Of a stretch of 64,000 bases of DNA, positions 46,715 to 55,858 are shown piece by piece; position 1 is the first letter of the stretch; the number at the start of each line of letters is the position of its first letter. Under the pieces are notes generated by a model that was not told the origin of the DNA, did not search any database, and saw only the letters and a program-made list of their open reading frames with translations. The position numbers were made by a program, and so were the translations under genes. This DNA is from Prauserella marina (GTDB lineage Bacteria; Actinomycetota; Actinomycetes; Mycobacteriales; Pseudonocardiaceae), in contig NZ_CP016353.1 of assembly GCF_002240355.1 (NCBI RefSeq), positions 1,538,501 to 1,602,500 on the forward strand. Direction: 5' to 3'.

Positions 46715-47446
46715 GTGACGGGAAACGAGATGCTTGCGGAGATGCCTGCGGATTGGCGGCGCGCACTGGCTGTCGTCGCACATCCCGACGATCTGGAGTA
46801 CGGGGGTTCCGGCGCGATCGCCCGCTGGACCGACGAGGGTCGTTCGGTGACGTATGTACTGGCCACCCGTGGTGAAGCCGGTATCGACGGGATGGCTCCC
46901 GAGGAGGCGGGCCCGCTGCGCGAGCGCGAGCAAATCGCCAGTGCGGCCGTGGTCGGCGTGCACGACGTGGAATTCCTCGATCATCCCGATGGCGTCGTCG
47001 AGTACGGACTGCCGCTGCGCAAGGACATCGCCGCAGCGATTCGCAGGCACAAACCGGAGCTGGTCGTGATGACCAATCACCACCCGACGTGGGACGGCTC
47101 GTTCCTGAACATGGCCGATCACCGGCATGCCGGACTCGCCACCCTCGACGCGGTCCGTGATGCCGCGAACAGGTGGGTATTCCGGGAGTTGCTCGCCGAT
47201 GGCCTCGAACCGTGGTCGGGCGTGCGGTGGGTCGCCGTGTCCGGTTCGCCTCAGCCGACGCACGCCGTCGACATCACCTCGACCATGGACCGCGCCGTGG
47301 ATTCACTGCGCGAGCACCGCGCCTACCTCGCGGCGCTGGAAGGACCGATGTCCGAACCGGACGGGTTCCTGCGCGAATTCGCCGCCGAAACGGGTAGGCG
47401 TTTCGGCAGCGAATTCGCGTGTTCGTTCGAGCTGATCCCGATGTAG
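46715..47446 (+). CDS. PIG-L family deacetylase
   Basis: 243-aa zinc-dependent deacetylase of the LmbE/PIG-L fold. The metal motif is VVAHPDDLEYGG and the third ligand lies in ADHRHAGLATLDA. The family includes MshB and Mca of mycothiol metabolism as well as N-acetylglucosaminyl-lipid and antibiotic deacetylases. This one has HPDDLE instead of the HPDDE of MshB, so a mycothiol role is not implied. GTG at 46715 preceded by GGGGAG; ATG at 46730 is possible. Confidence 0.87.
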   Translation: MTGNEMLAEMPADWRRALAVVAHPDDLEYGGSGAIARWTDEGRSVTYVLATRGEAGIDGMAPEEAGPLREREQIASAAVVGVHDVEFLDHPDGVVEYGLPLRKDIAAAIRRHKPELVVMTNHHPTWDGSFLNMADHRHAGLATLDAVRDAANRWVFRELLADGLEPWSGVRWVAVSGSPQPTHAVDITSTMDRAVDSLREHRAYLAALEGPMSEPDGFLREFAAETGRRFGSEFACSFELIPM

Positions 47447-47447
47447 A

Positions 47448-48803
47448 TCAGTTGGCCGAGGTGGCCGAGCGCCGCTGCGGGCGTTGTCCCCGGCCGCCCT
47501 TGAACTGTCCCTTGCCGCCGTCGCGGTGGTCCCGCCTGCCGCCGAACGGGGGCCTGCCCCTGCCTGCCGGCGCGCCACGCCTGCCGCCGCCCTGGCCTGG
47601 CGACCGGGAGGGCCGGTGCTGTTCGACGACGGGCACGCCGCTCGGCGTGCGGGCTCCGGTGATCCGGGCCAGTTCGGTGTCGCCGGGGCGCACCTGCGAG
47701 TACTCGGGCCGGACACCGGCCTTGTCGGTCATGCGCCGCACGGCCCTGCGCTGGTCGCGGGTCAGCAGCGTCACGACGGTGCCGGACGCCCCTGCCCGCG
47801 CGGTGCGGCCCGCCCTGTGCAGGTAGTCCTTGTGGTCGGCTGCGGGGTCGACGTGCACGACGAGGCTCACGTCGTCGACGTGGATACCGCGAGCCGCGAC
47901 GTCCGTGGCGACGAGAACGGGGGTCTGGCCTTCTTTGAAGTCGGCGAGAACCCTGTTGCGCTGGCCCTGGGTCTTGCCACCGTGCAGGGCACCCGCCCTG
48001 ACGCCGTTGGCCCTCAGCTTCGTGGTCAGCCTGTCCACGTGGTGCTTCGTGCGCACGAACATGATCGTGCGGCCGTCCCTCGCCCCGATCTCGGTGATGA
48101 CCGCCTGCTTCTCTTCCTTGGCGACCTGGAGCAGGTGGTGGTCCATGGTGGTCACGCTCGCGGTCACCGGGGCGACCGAGTGTGTCACCGGGTTGGTCAG
48201 ATACGCCTTCACCAGGCGCTCGACGTCGCCGTCGAGGGTCGCGGAGAAGAGCAGCCGCTGGCCGTCCTTCGGGGTCAGGTCGAGGATTTCCCTCACCTGG
48301 GGCAGGAAGCCCATGTCGGCCATCTGGTCGGCCTCGTCGAGTGCGACGAACTGCACGGCGCCCAGCGAGCAGGTGCCTTGCCTCACATGGTCGGACAGCC
48401 TGCCGGGAGTGGCGATGAGCAGGTCGATTCCCCTGGCCAGCATGTCGGCCTGGCGGCTGAACGACATGCCGCCGACGGCGGTCCTGCACCAGAGGCCGAG
48501 CGATTTGGCGAGCGGGATGAGCGCGTCGGCCACCTGCATGGCCAGTTCGCGGGTGGGGACGAGCACGAGCGCCCGGGGTTGCTTGGGCCTAGCCTTGCCG
48601 CCGTCGAGCCGGGAAAGCAGGGCGAGGCCGAAGGCCAGTGTCTTGCCAGAGCCGGTCTGCGCGCGGCCGAGTACGTCCCGGCCTGCCAGCGCGTCGGGCA
48701 GGGTCGCCGCCTGGATCGGGAACGCTTCCGTCATTCCGCCCTGCTGCAGCTCACGCAGCAGCGGCTTCGGAAGGTTCAGGTCAGCGAACGATGTTGTTGT
48801 CAC
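47448..48803 (-). CDS. DEAD-box RNA helicase
   Basis: 451-aa ATP-dependent RNA helicase with Q motif (FPIQAATLP), Walker A AQTGSGKT, PTRELA, TPGR, DEAD-box DEADQMADMGF, SAT, and motif VI HRAGRTARAG. The last ~80 residues are Gly/Arg-rich (RSPGQGGGRRGAPAGRGRPP), a disordered RNA-binding tail common in cold-shock and ribosome-biogenesis helicases. GTG at 48803 has GAGAGG upstream. The ~130-nt stretch before it could be a regulatory leader. The RIO kinase gene lies upstream on the same strand. Confidence 0.93.
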   Translation of the reverse strand: MTTTSFADLNLPKPLLRELQQGGMTEAFPIQAATLPDALAGRDVLGRAQTGSGKTLAFGLALLSRLDGGKARPKQPRALVLVPTRELAMQVADALIPLAKSLGLWCRTAVGGMSFSRQADMLARGIDLLIATPGRLSDHVRQGTCSLGAVQFVALDEADQMADMGFLPQVREILDLTPKDGQRLLFSATLDGDVERLVKAYLTNPVTHSVAPVTASVTTMDHHLLQVAKEEKQAVITEIGARDGRTIMFVRTKHHVDRLTTKLRANGVRAGALHGGKTQGQRNRVLADFKEGQTPVLVATDVAARGIHVDDVSLVVHVDPAADHKDYLHRAGRTARAGASGTVVTLLTRDQRRAVRRMTDKAGVRPEYSQVRPGDTELARITGARTPSGVPVVEQHRPSRSPGQGGGRRGAPAGRGRPPFGGRRDHRDGGKGQFKGGRGQRPQRRSATSAN

Positions 48804-48934
48804 GCATTGCCTCTCGGACGTGGTACGTCGCAAGGAGGCCCGGCCGTCCGCTGGGCGGACAGCTCGCGTTGCTTGTGCGAATGGGCGTTCACAAGGACGA
48901 ACCCGGCGCGCGGTATCGCGCGCCAAACTGATGG

Positions 48935-48978
48935 GTGGAGCACCGCGCTAAGAGCCACCTGGCTTGGCGGTGCTCCAC
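48935..48978 (-). terminator. Hairpin downstream of RIO kinase gene
   Basis: Perfect 12-bp arms GTGGAGCACCGC (48935-48946) and GCGGTGCTCCAC (48967-48978) around a 20-nt loop that contains a smaller AGCC/GGCT hairpin. It begins 9 nt beyond the kinase stop on the minus strand, followed by CATCAGTTTGG. Probable terminator. Confidence 0.7.
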
Positions 48979-48987
48979 TACTCTACC

Positions 48988-49989
48988 TCAGGGCAGCAGC
49001 GCGCTCCGGCGCAGGTTCGTGATGAGCGGTGCCGGGTCGCCGATGTCGGGCGGCAGTCCGCGCGCCGCGAACCAGTTCGCGACGTTGTGTACGTCACGCT
49101 CAAGGAACTCGCCCCCGCGCGGATTGCCGGTCAGGTCGACGATCTGCGGCAGATCGATGAGCACGGCCTGTCCATCGTGGACGAGCACGTTGTAGGGGGA
49201 GAGGTCGCCGTGGCAGAGCCCTTCTTCGGCGAGGCGTTCGAGCGCGGAGCCGAGCTGGTGCCACAGGTCACGCAGTTCGTCGCCGCGAGGACGGAGTTCG
49301 GCCAGCCGGGGCGCCGCCGTTCCGTCCGGGGTGCCGAGGAATTCCAGCAGGAGTTCGGTCCCCGTGCGCTGCACCGGGTACGGGACGGGGACCCCGAGTG
49401 TCCACAAACGACTCAGCGCGGAGAACTCGGCGGCTGCCCACTGCTCGGCGATCAGGTTGCGGCCGAACGCGCTGCGCGAGCGCATGGCCCGCATTTCCCG
49501 AGACCGCCGTACTTTGCGGCCTTCGAGGTAACCGGCGTCGCGATGGAAGAGCCGGTGTTCGTCGCCACGGTAGCGTTTCGCGGCGAGCAGACATTCCTTT
49601 GTGCCGTCGGGAAGGCCGCGGCGAAGAAGGTGAACGTCGGCCTCCTTGCCGGTCTTGAGCCTGCCGAGTTCGGTGTCGACGGCGCCGAGTTCGGTGACCA
49701 CCCACCACGGGTGGGGCTCGGGACCGTGCCCGCCCGTGTCCCAGGTCGACCAGCGGTCGGCGCCGCCGGGCAACGCGGTCTCGGTGTAGGCGTCGGCGCG
49801 TAGCGCGGCCAGGCGTGCGCGCTCGTCCTCGGTGAGGCGGCCACGCCGGTTCGGTGCCGGTTCGTCGTCGAAAACGGGTTTGCGTGGTTTCCCGCGGTCG
49901 CGGTACCGCTTGCGTCCGGTGTCGCCGAACTCGGAGAACCGGTCGAACTCAACTGAGTCGTCGAAGTTGCCGAAGCCGCTGTGGGGCAT
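48988..49989 (-). CDS. RIO1-family serine protein kinase
   Basis: 333-aa atypical protein kinase. The N-terminal ~80 residues are charged and probably disordered; the RIO core has the lysine segment LKTGKEADVHLLRRG, ECLLAAKRYRGDEHR, the catalytic loop LCHGDLSPYNVLVHDG and the metal-binding LIDLPQIVD (D replaces the DFG aspartate position). In archaea and eukaryotes RIO kinases mature the small ribosomal subunit; bacterial roles are poorly known. The ATG at 49989 has CTGGAG upstream. A 17-codon ORF in the same frame lies 54 nt before the start. Confidence 0.9.
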   Translation of the reverse strand: MPHSGFGNFDDSVEFDRFSEFGDTGRKRYRDRGKPRKPVFDDEPAPNRRGRLTEDERARLAALRADAYTETALPGGADRWSTWDTGGHGPEPHPWWVVTELGAVDTELGRLKTGKEADVHLLRRGLPDGTKECLLAAKRYRGDEHRLFHRDAGYLEGRKVRRSREMRAMRSRSAFGRNLIAEQWAAAEFSALSRLWTLGVPVPYPVQRTGTELLLEFLGTPDGTAAPRLAELRPRGDELRDLWHQLGSALERLAEEGLCHGDLSPYNVLVHDGQAVLIDLPQIVDLTGNPRGGEFLERDVHNVANWFAARGLPPDIGDPAPLITNLRRSALLP

Positions 49990-50043
49990 GGGGGAAAACT
50001 CCAGGGAGTCGGGCCCCGCCGGATGGATCAGCGCGATACCGGG

Positions 50044-50097
50044 TTACGGCAGGGCAGGAAGGTAGGCGACGGAACCGCCCCTGACAGTGATGGTCAT
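50044..50097 (-). CDS. 17-residue mini-ORF upstream of RIO kinase
   Basis: ATG at 50097 down to TAA at 50046-50044 encodes MTITVRGGSVAYLPALP. The Shine-Dalgarno AAGGAGGT (50110-50103) is a perfect match with ideal 5-nt spacing, better than that of the kinase itself. The ORF is in the same frame as the kinase: its stop and 17 further sense codons precede the kinase ATG. It could be a leader peptide, a small protein, or the remnant 5' end of a longer kinase interrupted by a stop. Confidence 0.5.
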   Translation of the reverse strand: MTITVRGGSVAYLPALP

Positions 50098-50244
50098 GAG
50101 GCACCTCCTTCGTGGTCGCCGACTGCCCGCCGGACCGATCTGCGTTCGGTGACACTGTCGCCGAGGACGGGGAGTGGGCGCAACTCATTTACCGGTCCGT
50201 GGCGCCGGGCGGCCGTGCGCGCGCCGATGGGGCAGGCTGGCGGA

Positions 50245-51360
50245 ATGCGGATCGTCGTCATCGGATCGGGAATCGCGGGAGCCGCGACCGCTTACCAGCT
50301 CGCGCGCCGGGGCGCGGAGGTCGTGGTGGTCGAGGCGGGAAGGGAAGGCGCCGCGACAGCGGCGGGGGCGGGAATCGTCTGTCCGTGGACCTCACGCAAA
50401 CTCGGCGAAGCCGAATTGGAGTTCGCCGCCCGCGCGGCCGCCTACTACCGGTTGCTCGTGGAACAGCTGACCGAGGACGGCGAGGAGGACACGTCGTTCG
50501 AGATCGTCGGCGGCATGGTCGTGTCGGCCGATGAGGCCGAACTCGCCGAGACCAGTTTGCGGGTGAGCGCGCGGGCCGTCGACTGGCCGCAGGCCGGGGT
50601 GGTGCGGCGGCTCGATCCAGCTGAGGCGCGCACGCTGTTCCCTCCGCTCGCGCCGGGTCTGGGCGGCGTGCTGGTGCCGGGCGCGGCGAGGGTGGACGGC
50701 CGGAAGTTGCGCACATGCTTCGTGCGGGCGGCCCAGCGGCACGGCGCGCGGATGGTCAGGGGACAGGCCGCCCTGAGCCTGTCCGGCGGCAAGGTCGGCG
50801 GTGTTCTCGCCGGTACCGAGCTGGTCGAGGCCGACGCGGTCGTCGTGGCGGCGGGGGCGTGGAGCGCCGAACTGCTCGCCCCGCTCGGGATCCGGATCGG
50901 TGTCGTCGCGCAGCGTGGCCAGATCAGCCATGTCGGGCTGCCCGGCACCGACACCTCGGCGTGGCCGGTAGTGCTGCCCGTGTCGAGTCACTACCTGCTT
51001 GCCTTCGGTGATTCCCGCGTCGTCGCCGGTGCGACGAGGGAGGACGGCTCCGGATTCGATCACCGGGTCACCGTCGCCGGTCAGCGAGAGGTGCTCGACG
51101 AGGCGCTGAAGGTCGCGCCGGGGCTCGCGGACGGCACCCTGCTGGAGACGAGGATCGGCTTCCGGCCGGTGAGTCTCGACGGCCGTCCCCTGCTCGGTGC
51201 GGTGCGGGGGCATCCGGAGGTGCTGGTGCTGAGCGGCTTCGGGCCGAGCGGGCTGACGATCGGTCCCTACGCCGCGAGCCTCACGGCCGCGCTTGCCCTC
51301 GGCGAACAGCCGGGGATCGACGTCAGCGCGTTGCGGCCGGACCGGTTCACTCGGCCGTGA
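50245..51360 (+). CDS. FAD-dependent oxidoreductase (D-amino-acid oxidase family)
   Basis: 371-aa flavoprotein of the DAO/GlyOx fold. The dinucleotide loop VVIGSGIAGAATAYQLARRG opens the protein; ADAVVVAAGAWSAELL and the C-terminal TRIGFRPVSLDGRPLLG and GFGPSGLTIGP blocks are typical. It probably oxidises an amino acid or secondary amine with release of H2O2. The substrate is unknown. The ATG at 50245 starts exactly at the FAD domain. It overlaps the convergent yaaA gene by 14 bp. Confidence 0.88.
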   Translation: MRIVVIGSGIAGAATAYQLARRGAEVVVVEAGREGAATAAGAGIVCPWTSRKLGEAELEFAARAAAYYRLLVEQLTEDGEEDTSFEIVGGMVVSADEAELAETSLRVSARAVDWPQAGVVRRLDPAEARTLFPPLAPGLGGVLVPGAARVDGRKLRTCFVRAAQRHGARMVRGQAALSLSGGKVGGVLAGTELVEADAVVVAAGAWSAELLAPLGIRIGVVAQRGQISHVGLPGTDTSAWPVVLPVSSHYLLAFGDSRVVAGATREDGSGFDHRVTVAGQREVLDEALKVAPGLADGTLLETRIGFRPVSLDGRPLLGAVRGHPEVLVLSGFGPSGLTIGPYAASLTAALALGEQPGIDVSALRPDRFTRP

Positions 51361-52096
51361 GCAGTTCCAGTTCCCGCTGGCCCGTGCGCTCGACCGGAAT
51401 ACCGGCCTTGGCCGCGATCCGCGCCAGTCCATCCACAGTGGAGGGTTCGGCTCGGCTCGCGGCCAGTGCGGCGGCGAGCTTTCCCTTGTACGCCTTGTTG
51501 TGGTGACTGACCGTCTTGCGCCGTCCCTGCCGGTCCTCGGTGACCACGCGGACGGTCACGGCGCCGGGGACCTTCGCGAGCGCGGCGTAGGTACCCGAGC
51601 GCAGGTCGACGATCAGCTCGTCCACCTCGGCGAGCGCCGGTTCGAGAACGGGTTTCCACAGTGTTCGCAACGTCGCGAAGCCGGGAAGGTTCGTGTTGCC
51701 GGACAGCCGGTAGGCCGGAATGGAGTCGTCGGCACGGGCGAGACCGAACAACGCCGAGGCGACGACGAGCCGCCGCTGCGCCCTGGCCAGCGCGCCTTTC
51801 GGGAAAGCGGTGATGTCGAGCGCGTCGTAGAGCACGCCGGTGTAGCGGCGCAGCGCGGGTGTCGTGGGTGCGCTCCACAGCCGCGCGTTGCGGGACACCT
51901 CGTCGGTCTGCCGCGGGGAAAGGCCGAGGGCGGCGAGACTCGCTTCCGGATCACCGGCGAGGTCGGTCAGCGCGTCGGCGAGCTTGCGGCGTACCGGGTT
52001 CAGCTCGGGGAACGACAGCCGGTCGAGGTCGAGCGGTGGTCCCTCCCCGCCTTCGGCCTTGGTCTCGGAGGGAGGAAGCAGAACGAGCACGGGCAC
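51347..52096 (-). CDS. yaaA: Peroxide stress protein YaaA (DUF328)
   Basis: 249-aa protein of the YaaA family, which lowers free iron and limits DNA damage under peroxide stress in E. coli. The signature LLPPSETKAEGG is at the start, with YTGVLYDALDI in the middle and SHHNKAYKGKLAAAL near the end. GTG at 52096 is used; TTG 52099 is also in frame. The convergent neighbour may generate H2O2, but any functional link is speculation. Confidence 0.9.
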   Translation of the reverse strand: MPVLVLLPPSETKAEGGEGPPLDLDRLSFPELNPVRRKLADALTDLAGDPEASLAALGLSPRQTDEVSRNARLWSAPTTPALRRYTGVLYDALDITAFPKGALARAQRRLVVASALFGLARADDSIPAYRLSGNTNLPGFATLRTLWKPVLEPALAEVDELIVDLRSGTYAALAKVPGAVTVRVVTEDRQGRRKTVSHHNKAYKGKLAAALAASRAEPSTVDGLARIAAKAGIPVERTGQRELELLTAE

Positions 52097-52143
52097 CAAG
52101 GGTAGCCGCGCCCGCCCTTTTCGGGCATGTCAGGCGCGCGAGT

Positions 52144-52185
52144 GCGGATCTCGCCGTCCTGGACGGGGGACTCGCGGGTCCGGCA
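52144..52185. repeat. Two units of the dispersed 21-bp repeat
   Basis: GCGGATCTCG at 52144 and GGGGGACTCG at 52165, exactly 21 bp apart, match the repeat family at 45252-45377 in the same orientation. They lie in the divergent yaaA-proS gap. Confidence 0.65.
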
Positions 52186-52257
52186 AATACCGGTTGGAGC
52201 AGCTGAGGGGCGGTTGACTACCCTTCGTCCATCGTCTATTTCCACTAGGAGCACACC

Positions 52258-54006
52258 GTGATCACCAGGATGTCGTCGCTGTTCCTGCGCACCCTGCGGG
52301 AAGACCCGGCCGACGCCGAGGTCCCCAGCCACAAACTGCTGGTGAGGGCGGGCTACGTCCGGCGGGTCGCTCCTGGTGGGTACTCCTGGCTGCCGCTGGG
52401 GCTGAAGGTCCTGCGCAGGATCGAGGCGATCGTGCGCGAGGAGATGGAAGCCATCGGCGGTCAGGAGATCCAGTTTCCCGCGCTGCTGCCGAAGGAGCCC
52501 TACGAGACGTCCGGAAGGTGGACCGAGTACGGCCCCAACCTGTTCCGGCTCAAGGACCGCAAGGGCGCCGACTACCTGCTCGGCCCCACGCACGAGGAAC
52601 TGTTCGCGCTCACCGTCAAGGGCGAGTACAACTCCTACAAGGACTACCCGGTGACGCTGTACCAGGTGCAGACGAAGTACCGGGACGAGGCGAGGCCGAG
52701 GGCGGGCGTCCTGCGCGGTCGCGAGTTCGTCATGAAGGACTCCTATTCCTTCGATCTCGACGACGCGGGGCTCGACGCCTCCTACGCGCGGCACAGGGCC
52801 GCCTACATCAGGATCTTCGAACGGCTCGGGCTCGACTACGTGGTCGTGTCGGCGACCTCGGGTGCCATGGGCGGCTCGGCGTCGGAGGAGTTCCTCGCCG
52901 TCGCCGACACCGGTGAGGACACCTACGTGCGCAGCACGGAGTCCGGGTACGCGGCCAACGTCGAAGCGGTCGTGACGCCGGCGCCGCCGGAGCGGGCGGT
53001 GGAGGGCAGGCCGGAAGCACAGGTGCACTACACGCCCGGTACCCCGACGATCGAGACCCTGGTCGATTTCCTGAACGGGGCGGGGCTCGGCCGTACGTTC
53101 ACCGCGGCCGACACGCTCAAGAACGTGCTCGTCAAGCTCCGTGAGCCGGGCGAGAAGGAGTGGAAGCTGCTCGGCATCGGCCTTCCAGGGGACAGGGAGG
53201 TCGACCTCAAACGCCTTGAGGCCGCTGTGGAACCCGCCGAGGTCGCACTGCTGGACGAGGCCGACTTCGCGGCGAACAAGTTCCTCGTCAAGGGCTACAT
53301 CGGCCCGGGAGCGCTCGCGGCGGCCGGTGTGCGCTACCTCGTGGATCCCAGGGTGGTGAAGGGCACCGCGTGGGTCACCGGTGCCGACAAGGCCGACCAC
53401 CACGTCGTCGATCTGTTGTGTGGCAGGGACTTCATGCCCGATGGCACCATCGAGGCCGCTGAGGTGAAGGAGGGTGACGCCTCGCCGGACGGGCAGGGTA
53501 CGCTCGTGGCCGCCCGCGGCATCGAGATCGGCCACATCTTCCAGCTCGGCCGCAAGTACACCGACGCGTTCCAGGTGGACGCGCTCGGACCCGATTCGAA
53601 GCCCGTCCGGATCACCATGGGCTCCTACGGCATCGGCATCTCGCGGCTGGTCGCCGTGATCGCCGAGCAGCACCACGACGAACTCGGCCTGGTGTGGCCG
53701 CGCGCGGTGGCACCGGCCGACGTGCACATCGTGATCGCGGGCAAGGACGAGACGGTCGCCGAAGGCGGCGAGCGGATCGCCTCGGAACTGTCGGACCGAG
53801 GCGCGCGCGTGCTGCTCGACGACCGCAAGGCGAGCCCTGGCGTGAAATTCGCCGACGCGGAACTGGTGGGTGTTCCCACGATCCTCGTCGTCGGAAGGGG
53901 GCTCGCGAACGGCGTGGTCGAGGTCAAGGACCGGGGCAGCGGGGAGAGGGTCGAGGTCCCTGTCGACGGCGTCGTCGACCACCTGCTCGGCTTGCTGGGC
54001 AAGTAA
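52258..54006 (+). CDS. proS: Prolyl-tRNA synthetase
   Basis: Class II aminoacyl-tRNA synthetase, bacterial type. The 582-aa protein has motif 1 with [20 protein letters not shown], motif 2 in [18 protein letters not shown], the TYYGPTHEE-like [10 protein letters not shown], an editing (YbaK-like INS) domain at about residues 225-385, motif 3 in [14 protein letters not shown], and the C-terminal anticodon-binding domain. GTG at 52258 with TAGGAG upstream. The next gene starts 9 nt after its stop. Confidence 0.97.
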   Translation: MITRMSSLFLRTLREDPADAEVPSHKLLVRAGYVRRVAPGGYSWLPLGLKVLRRIEAIVREEMEAIGGQEIQFPALLPKEPYETSGRWTEYGPNLFRLKDRKGADYLLGPTHEELFALTVKGEYNSYKDYPVTLYQVQTKYRDEARPRAGVLRGREFVMKDSYSFDLDDAGLDASYARHRAAYIRIFERLGLDYVVVSATSGAMGGSASEEFLAVADTGEDTYVRSTESGYAANVEAVVTPAPPERAVEGRPEAQVHYTPGTPTIETLVDFLNGAGLGRTFTAADTLKNVLVKLREPGEKEWKLLGIGLPGDREVDLKRLEAAVEPAEVALLDEADFAANKFLVKGYIGPGALAAAGVRYLVDPRVVKGTAWVTGADKADHHVVDLLCGRDFMPDGTIEAAEVKEGDASPDGQGTLVAARGIEIGHIFQLGRKYTDAFQVDALGPDSKPVRITMGSYGIGISRLVAVIAEQHHDELGLVWPRAVAPADVHIVIAGKDETVAEGGERIASELSDRGARVLLDDRKASPGVKFADAELVGVPTILVVGRGLANGVVEVKDRGSGERVEVPVDGVVDHLLGLLGK

Positions 54007-54015
54007 GGCCGGGCG

Positions 54016-55005
54016 GTGAGCTGGTTCCGAGGGAAGAAGGACCCGGGCAACGGTTACGGCTACGAGGACAGGGCCGCGCTCAAGGGCGTCGGCGGCTACG
54101 AACCCGCCGATCCGGCCGACGCGACACCGCGGTCCGTCACGTCGGCGCCGAGGTCGACCGGTACTTCCTCGCCGGACGCGGGAGGACTGCCGCCCGCCCC
54201 TCCGCCCCGCCCCGGACTCCAGCCGTCGCTCTCCGGTGCCCGGCGGGGCAGGAAAAGCGGCACCGCCGGTGCGATCACCGCGGGCGTGGTCGCCGTCGTC
54301 GCCGTGTTCGGCGGTGTCGTCATGTCGGTGGGCGCGAAGGACTCCTCCGAAAAGGCCCAGTCCGAAAGCGAGCGATCCAGCGAGGCGCCGTATTCGCCTC
54401 CGCCCGTGATCGAGGTGCCTGCCGCCGTACCCGGCTGGCAGCCCGTCGTCGGCCGTGACGGCAGCTACGCCTACGACGTCCCTCCGGAGTGGACACCCGA
54501 GCCCGGGGTGACGCACGGCTGGGAGAGCGGCCCCGGAATCTCGTTGTCCACCAGTGCTTTCCTCGACCCGGGCTACTGCGGGGGCGACGACCCGAGCCGG
54601 AGGGCGGGTAGCGGGCTGACGATCGTGGAGGACACGTCCGTTCGCGCGGCGGCGGAGGAAACGGTGCGGGTCGTCGCGATGTCGGGTTTCCGGACCGATG
54701 CCGGGGAGCTGCCCGCCGTTGCTCCTGACCCGTCGGTACCGGTCGAGTTGTCCTTCGACGGCCAGGCGGTGGAGGCGATGGTGGCGGTGGCCACCGTGTG
54801 GGTCGCCGAGCACGCCGAACCCTGCCTCGCGTCGAGTGTTCTCGTCGGCGCCGTCGCGGTGCCGACCCAGGGCGGGGACTCGATTGTCCTGGTCGCCTAC
54901 GCCGACGAGGACAAATCGGACGCCGACGAGCTGACCAGGGTGCTGACGAGCCTGCGTACCGTCGCCGAGGAGGACAGGACGACGGTGCCCGGGCCGACGG
55001 CCTGA
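54016..55005 (+). CDS. Single-pass membrane protein of unknown function
   Basis: 329 aa. A ~75-residue Gly/Pro-rich cytoplasmic part (starts MSWFRGKKDPGNGYGYEDRA) is followed by one membrane segment (about residues 82-103), a Ser/Glu-rich linker and an extracytoplasmic domain with motifs VPGWQPVVGRDGSYAYDVPP and ECW-like cysteines (GYCGG, EPCLASS) that could form a disulfide. It resembles actinobacterial conserved hypotheticals of the LpqN/DUF type only in layout. GTG start 9 nt after proS, so it is probably cotranscribed. Confidence 0.8.
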   Translation: MSWFRGKKDPGNGYGYEDRAALKGVGGYEPADPADATPRSVTSAPRSTGTSSPDAGGLPPAPPPRPGLQPSLSGARRGRKSGTAGAITAGVVAVVAVFGGVVMSVGAKDSSEKAQSESERSSEAPYSPPPVIEVPAAVPGWQPVVGRDGSYAYDVPPEWTPEPGVTHGWESGPGISLSTSAFLDPGYCGGDDPSRRAGSGLTIVEDTSVRAAAEETVRVVAMSGFRTDAGELPAVAPDPSVPVELSFDGQAVEAMVAVATVWVAEHAEPCLASSVLVGAVAVPTQGGDSIVLVAYADEDKSDADELTRVLTSLRTVAEEDRTTVPGPTA

Positions 55006-55016
55006 CCCGGCGCGGG

Positions 55017-55745
55017 TCAGACCTCGGCGTTCAGAATCGCCTTGAGCACGGCTTGGGTGTCGGAGAGGTTTTCGAACACGAGATGGGCGCCGGACTCGCG
55101 AAGTTCGCCAGCGCTGTTGCGGCCGGTCGCGACCCCGACGGCCAGCGCGCCGTGGTCGAGGGCAGCCGCCACGTCGTGCGGGGTGTCGCCGATGATCACG
55201 ACCGATTCGGGAGCGAACGGGGCGCCGTGTTTGCCGCTTGCTTGCTCGACGGCGTGGGAGACCAGGTCGGCCCTGTGCGCCGAGATCGTGCCGTAGCCGC
55301 CGATGTCGAAGTCGATGTGCGTGCCGAGCGCGAACGCGTCGAGCTTGTGCCGGGCGACCTCGGGCAGGTTGCCGGTGACGAGTGACTGGACGACGCCGTT
55401 CTTACCAGCGAAGGCGTCGAGCGCCGCCGCCGCTCCGGGCAGCGCGTGCCCGTGCTCGGTGAGCGTCGGGAACGATTTCGCGGACTGGGTGACGAGCTCG
55501 GCCCATACCTTGTTGATCAGTTCCTCCGTCGGCTCGACGCCGTGTGCGGTGAGCAGTTCGACGGTGATGGCCCGCTCCGTCCTGCCAGGGAAGGACGGCA
55601 ACTCGGTCAGTGCGATACCCGCGACGGCGGTCAGCGCCTCGGCGTACCAGGTGCCGCCGAGCCCCCGCAGGTCGACGAGGGTCAGATCGATGTCCCACAG
55701 CAGCAGCTTCGGTGTCGTGTCCAACTGATCGCTCACGCGGGCCAC
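55017..55745 (-). CDS. HAD family hydrolase (phosphatase-like)
   Basis: 242-aa haloacid-dehalogenase-fold hydrolase. Motif I is LLLWDIDLTLVDL (DxDxT nucleophile), motif II is SLVTGN, the lysine comes in the middle region, and motif IV is VVIGDTPHDVAAA. The alpha-helical cap between motifs I and II places it with phosphoglycolate-phosphatase-like enzymes. The substrate is unknown. TTG/GTG-type starts near 55745 are less certain than the core. Converges on the proS-linked membrane gene. Confidence 0.87.
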   Translation of the reverse strand: MARVSDQLDTTPKLLLWDIDLTLVDLRGLGGTWYAEALTAVAGIALTELPSFPGRTERAITVELLTAHGVEPTEELINKVWAELVTQSAKSFPTLTEHGHALPGAAAALDAFAGKNGVVQSLVTGNLPEVARHKLDAFALGTHIDFDIGGYGTISAHRADLVSHAVEQASGKHGAPFAPESVVIIGDTPHDVAAALDHGALAVGVATGRNSAGELRESGAHLVFENLSDTQAVLKAILNAEV

Positions 55746-55858
55746 GGTACCCGTCGCGAGAGAACGCGGATTTATTCAACGCGCGTTGACGTGATGGCGT
55801 CCTCGGGTCTAGCGTGGACCCATAATTCAACGGTTGGGGAAATTTGGAGGGCAGCAAC

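Noticed and set aside
46715-47446. PIG-L protein as MshB/Mca of mycothiol metabolism
   Set aside because: Motif is HPDDLEYGG and surrounding sequence differs from MshB/Mca; context gives no mycothiol link.
49949-50188. 79-aa minus-strand ORF covering the RIO kinase start
   Set aside because: Wrong frame relative to both the kinase and the mini-ORF with the strong Shine-Dalgarno; low-complexity Arg/Pro/Ser translation.
52000-54813. 937-aa minus-strand ORF across proS
   Set aside because: Shadow of proS and yaaA frames; repetitive Arg/His-rich translation without family resemblance.
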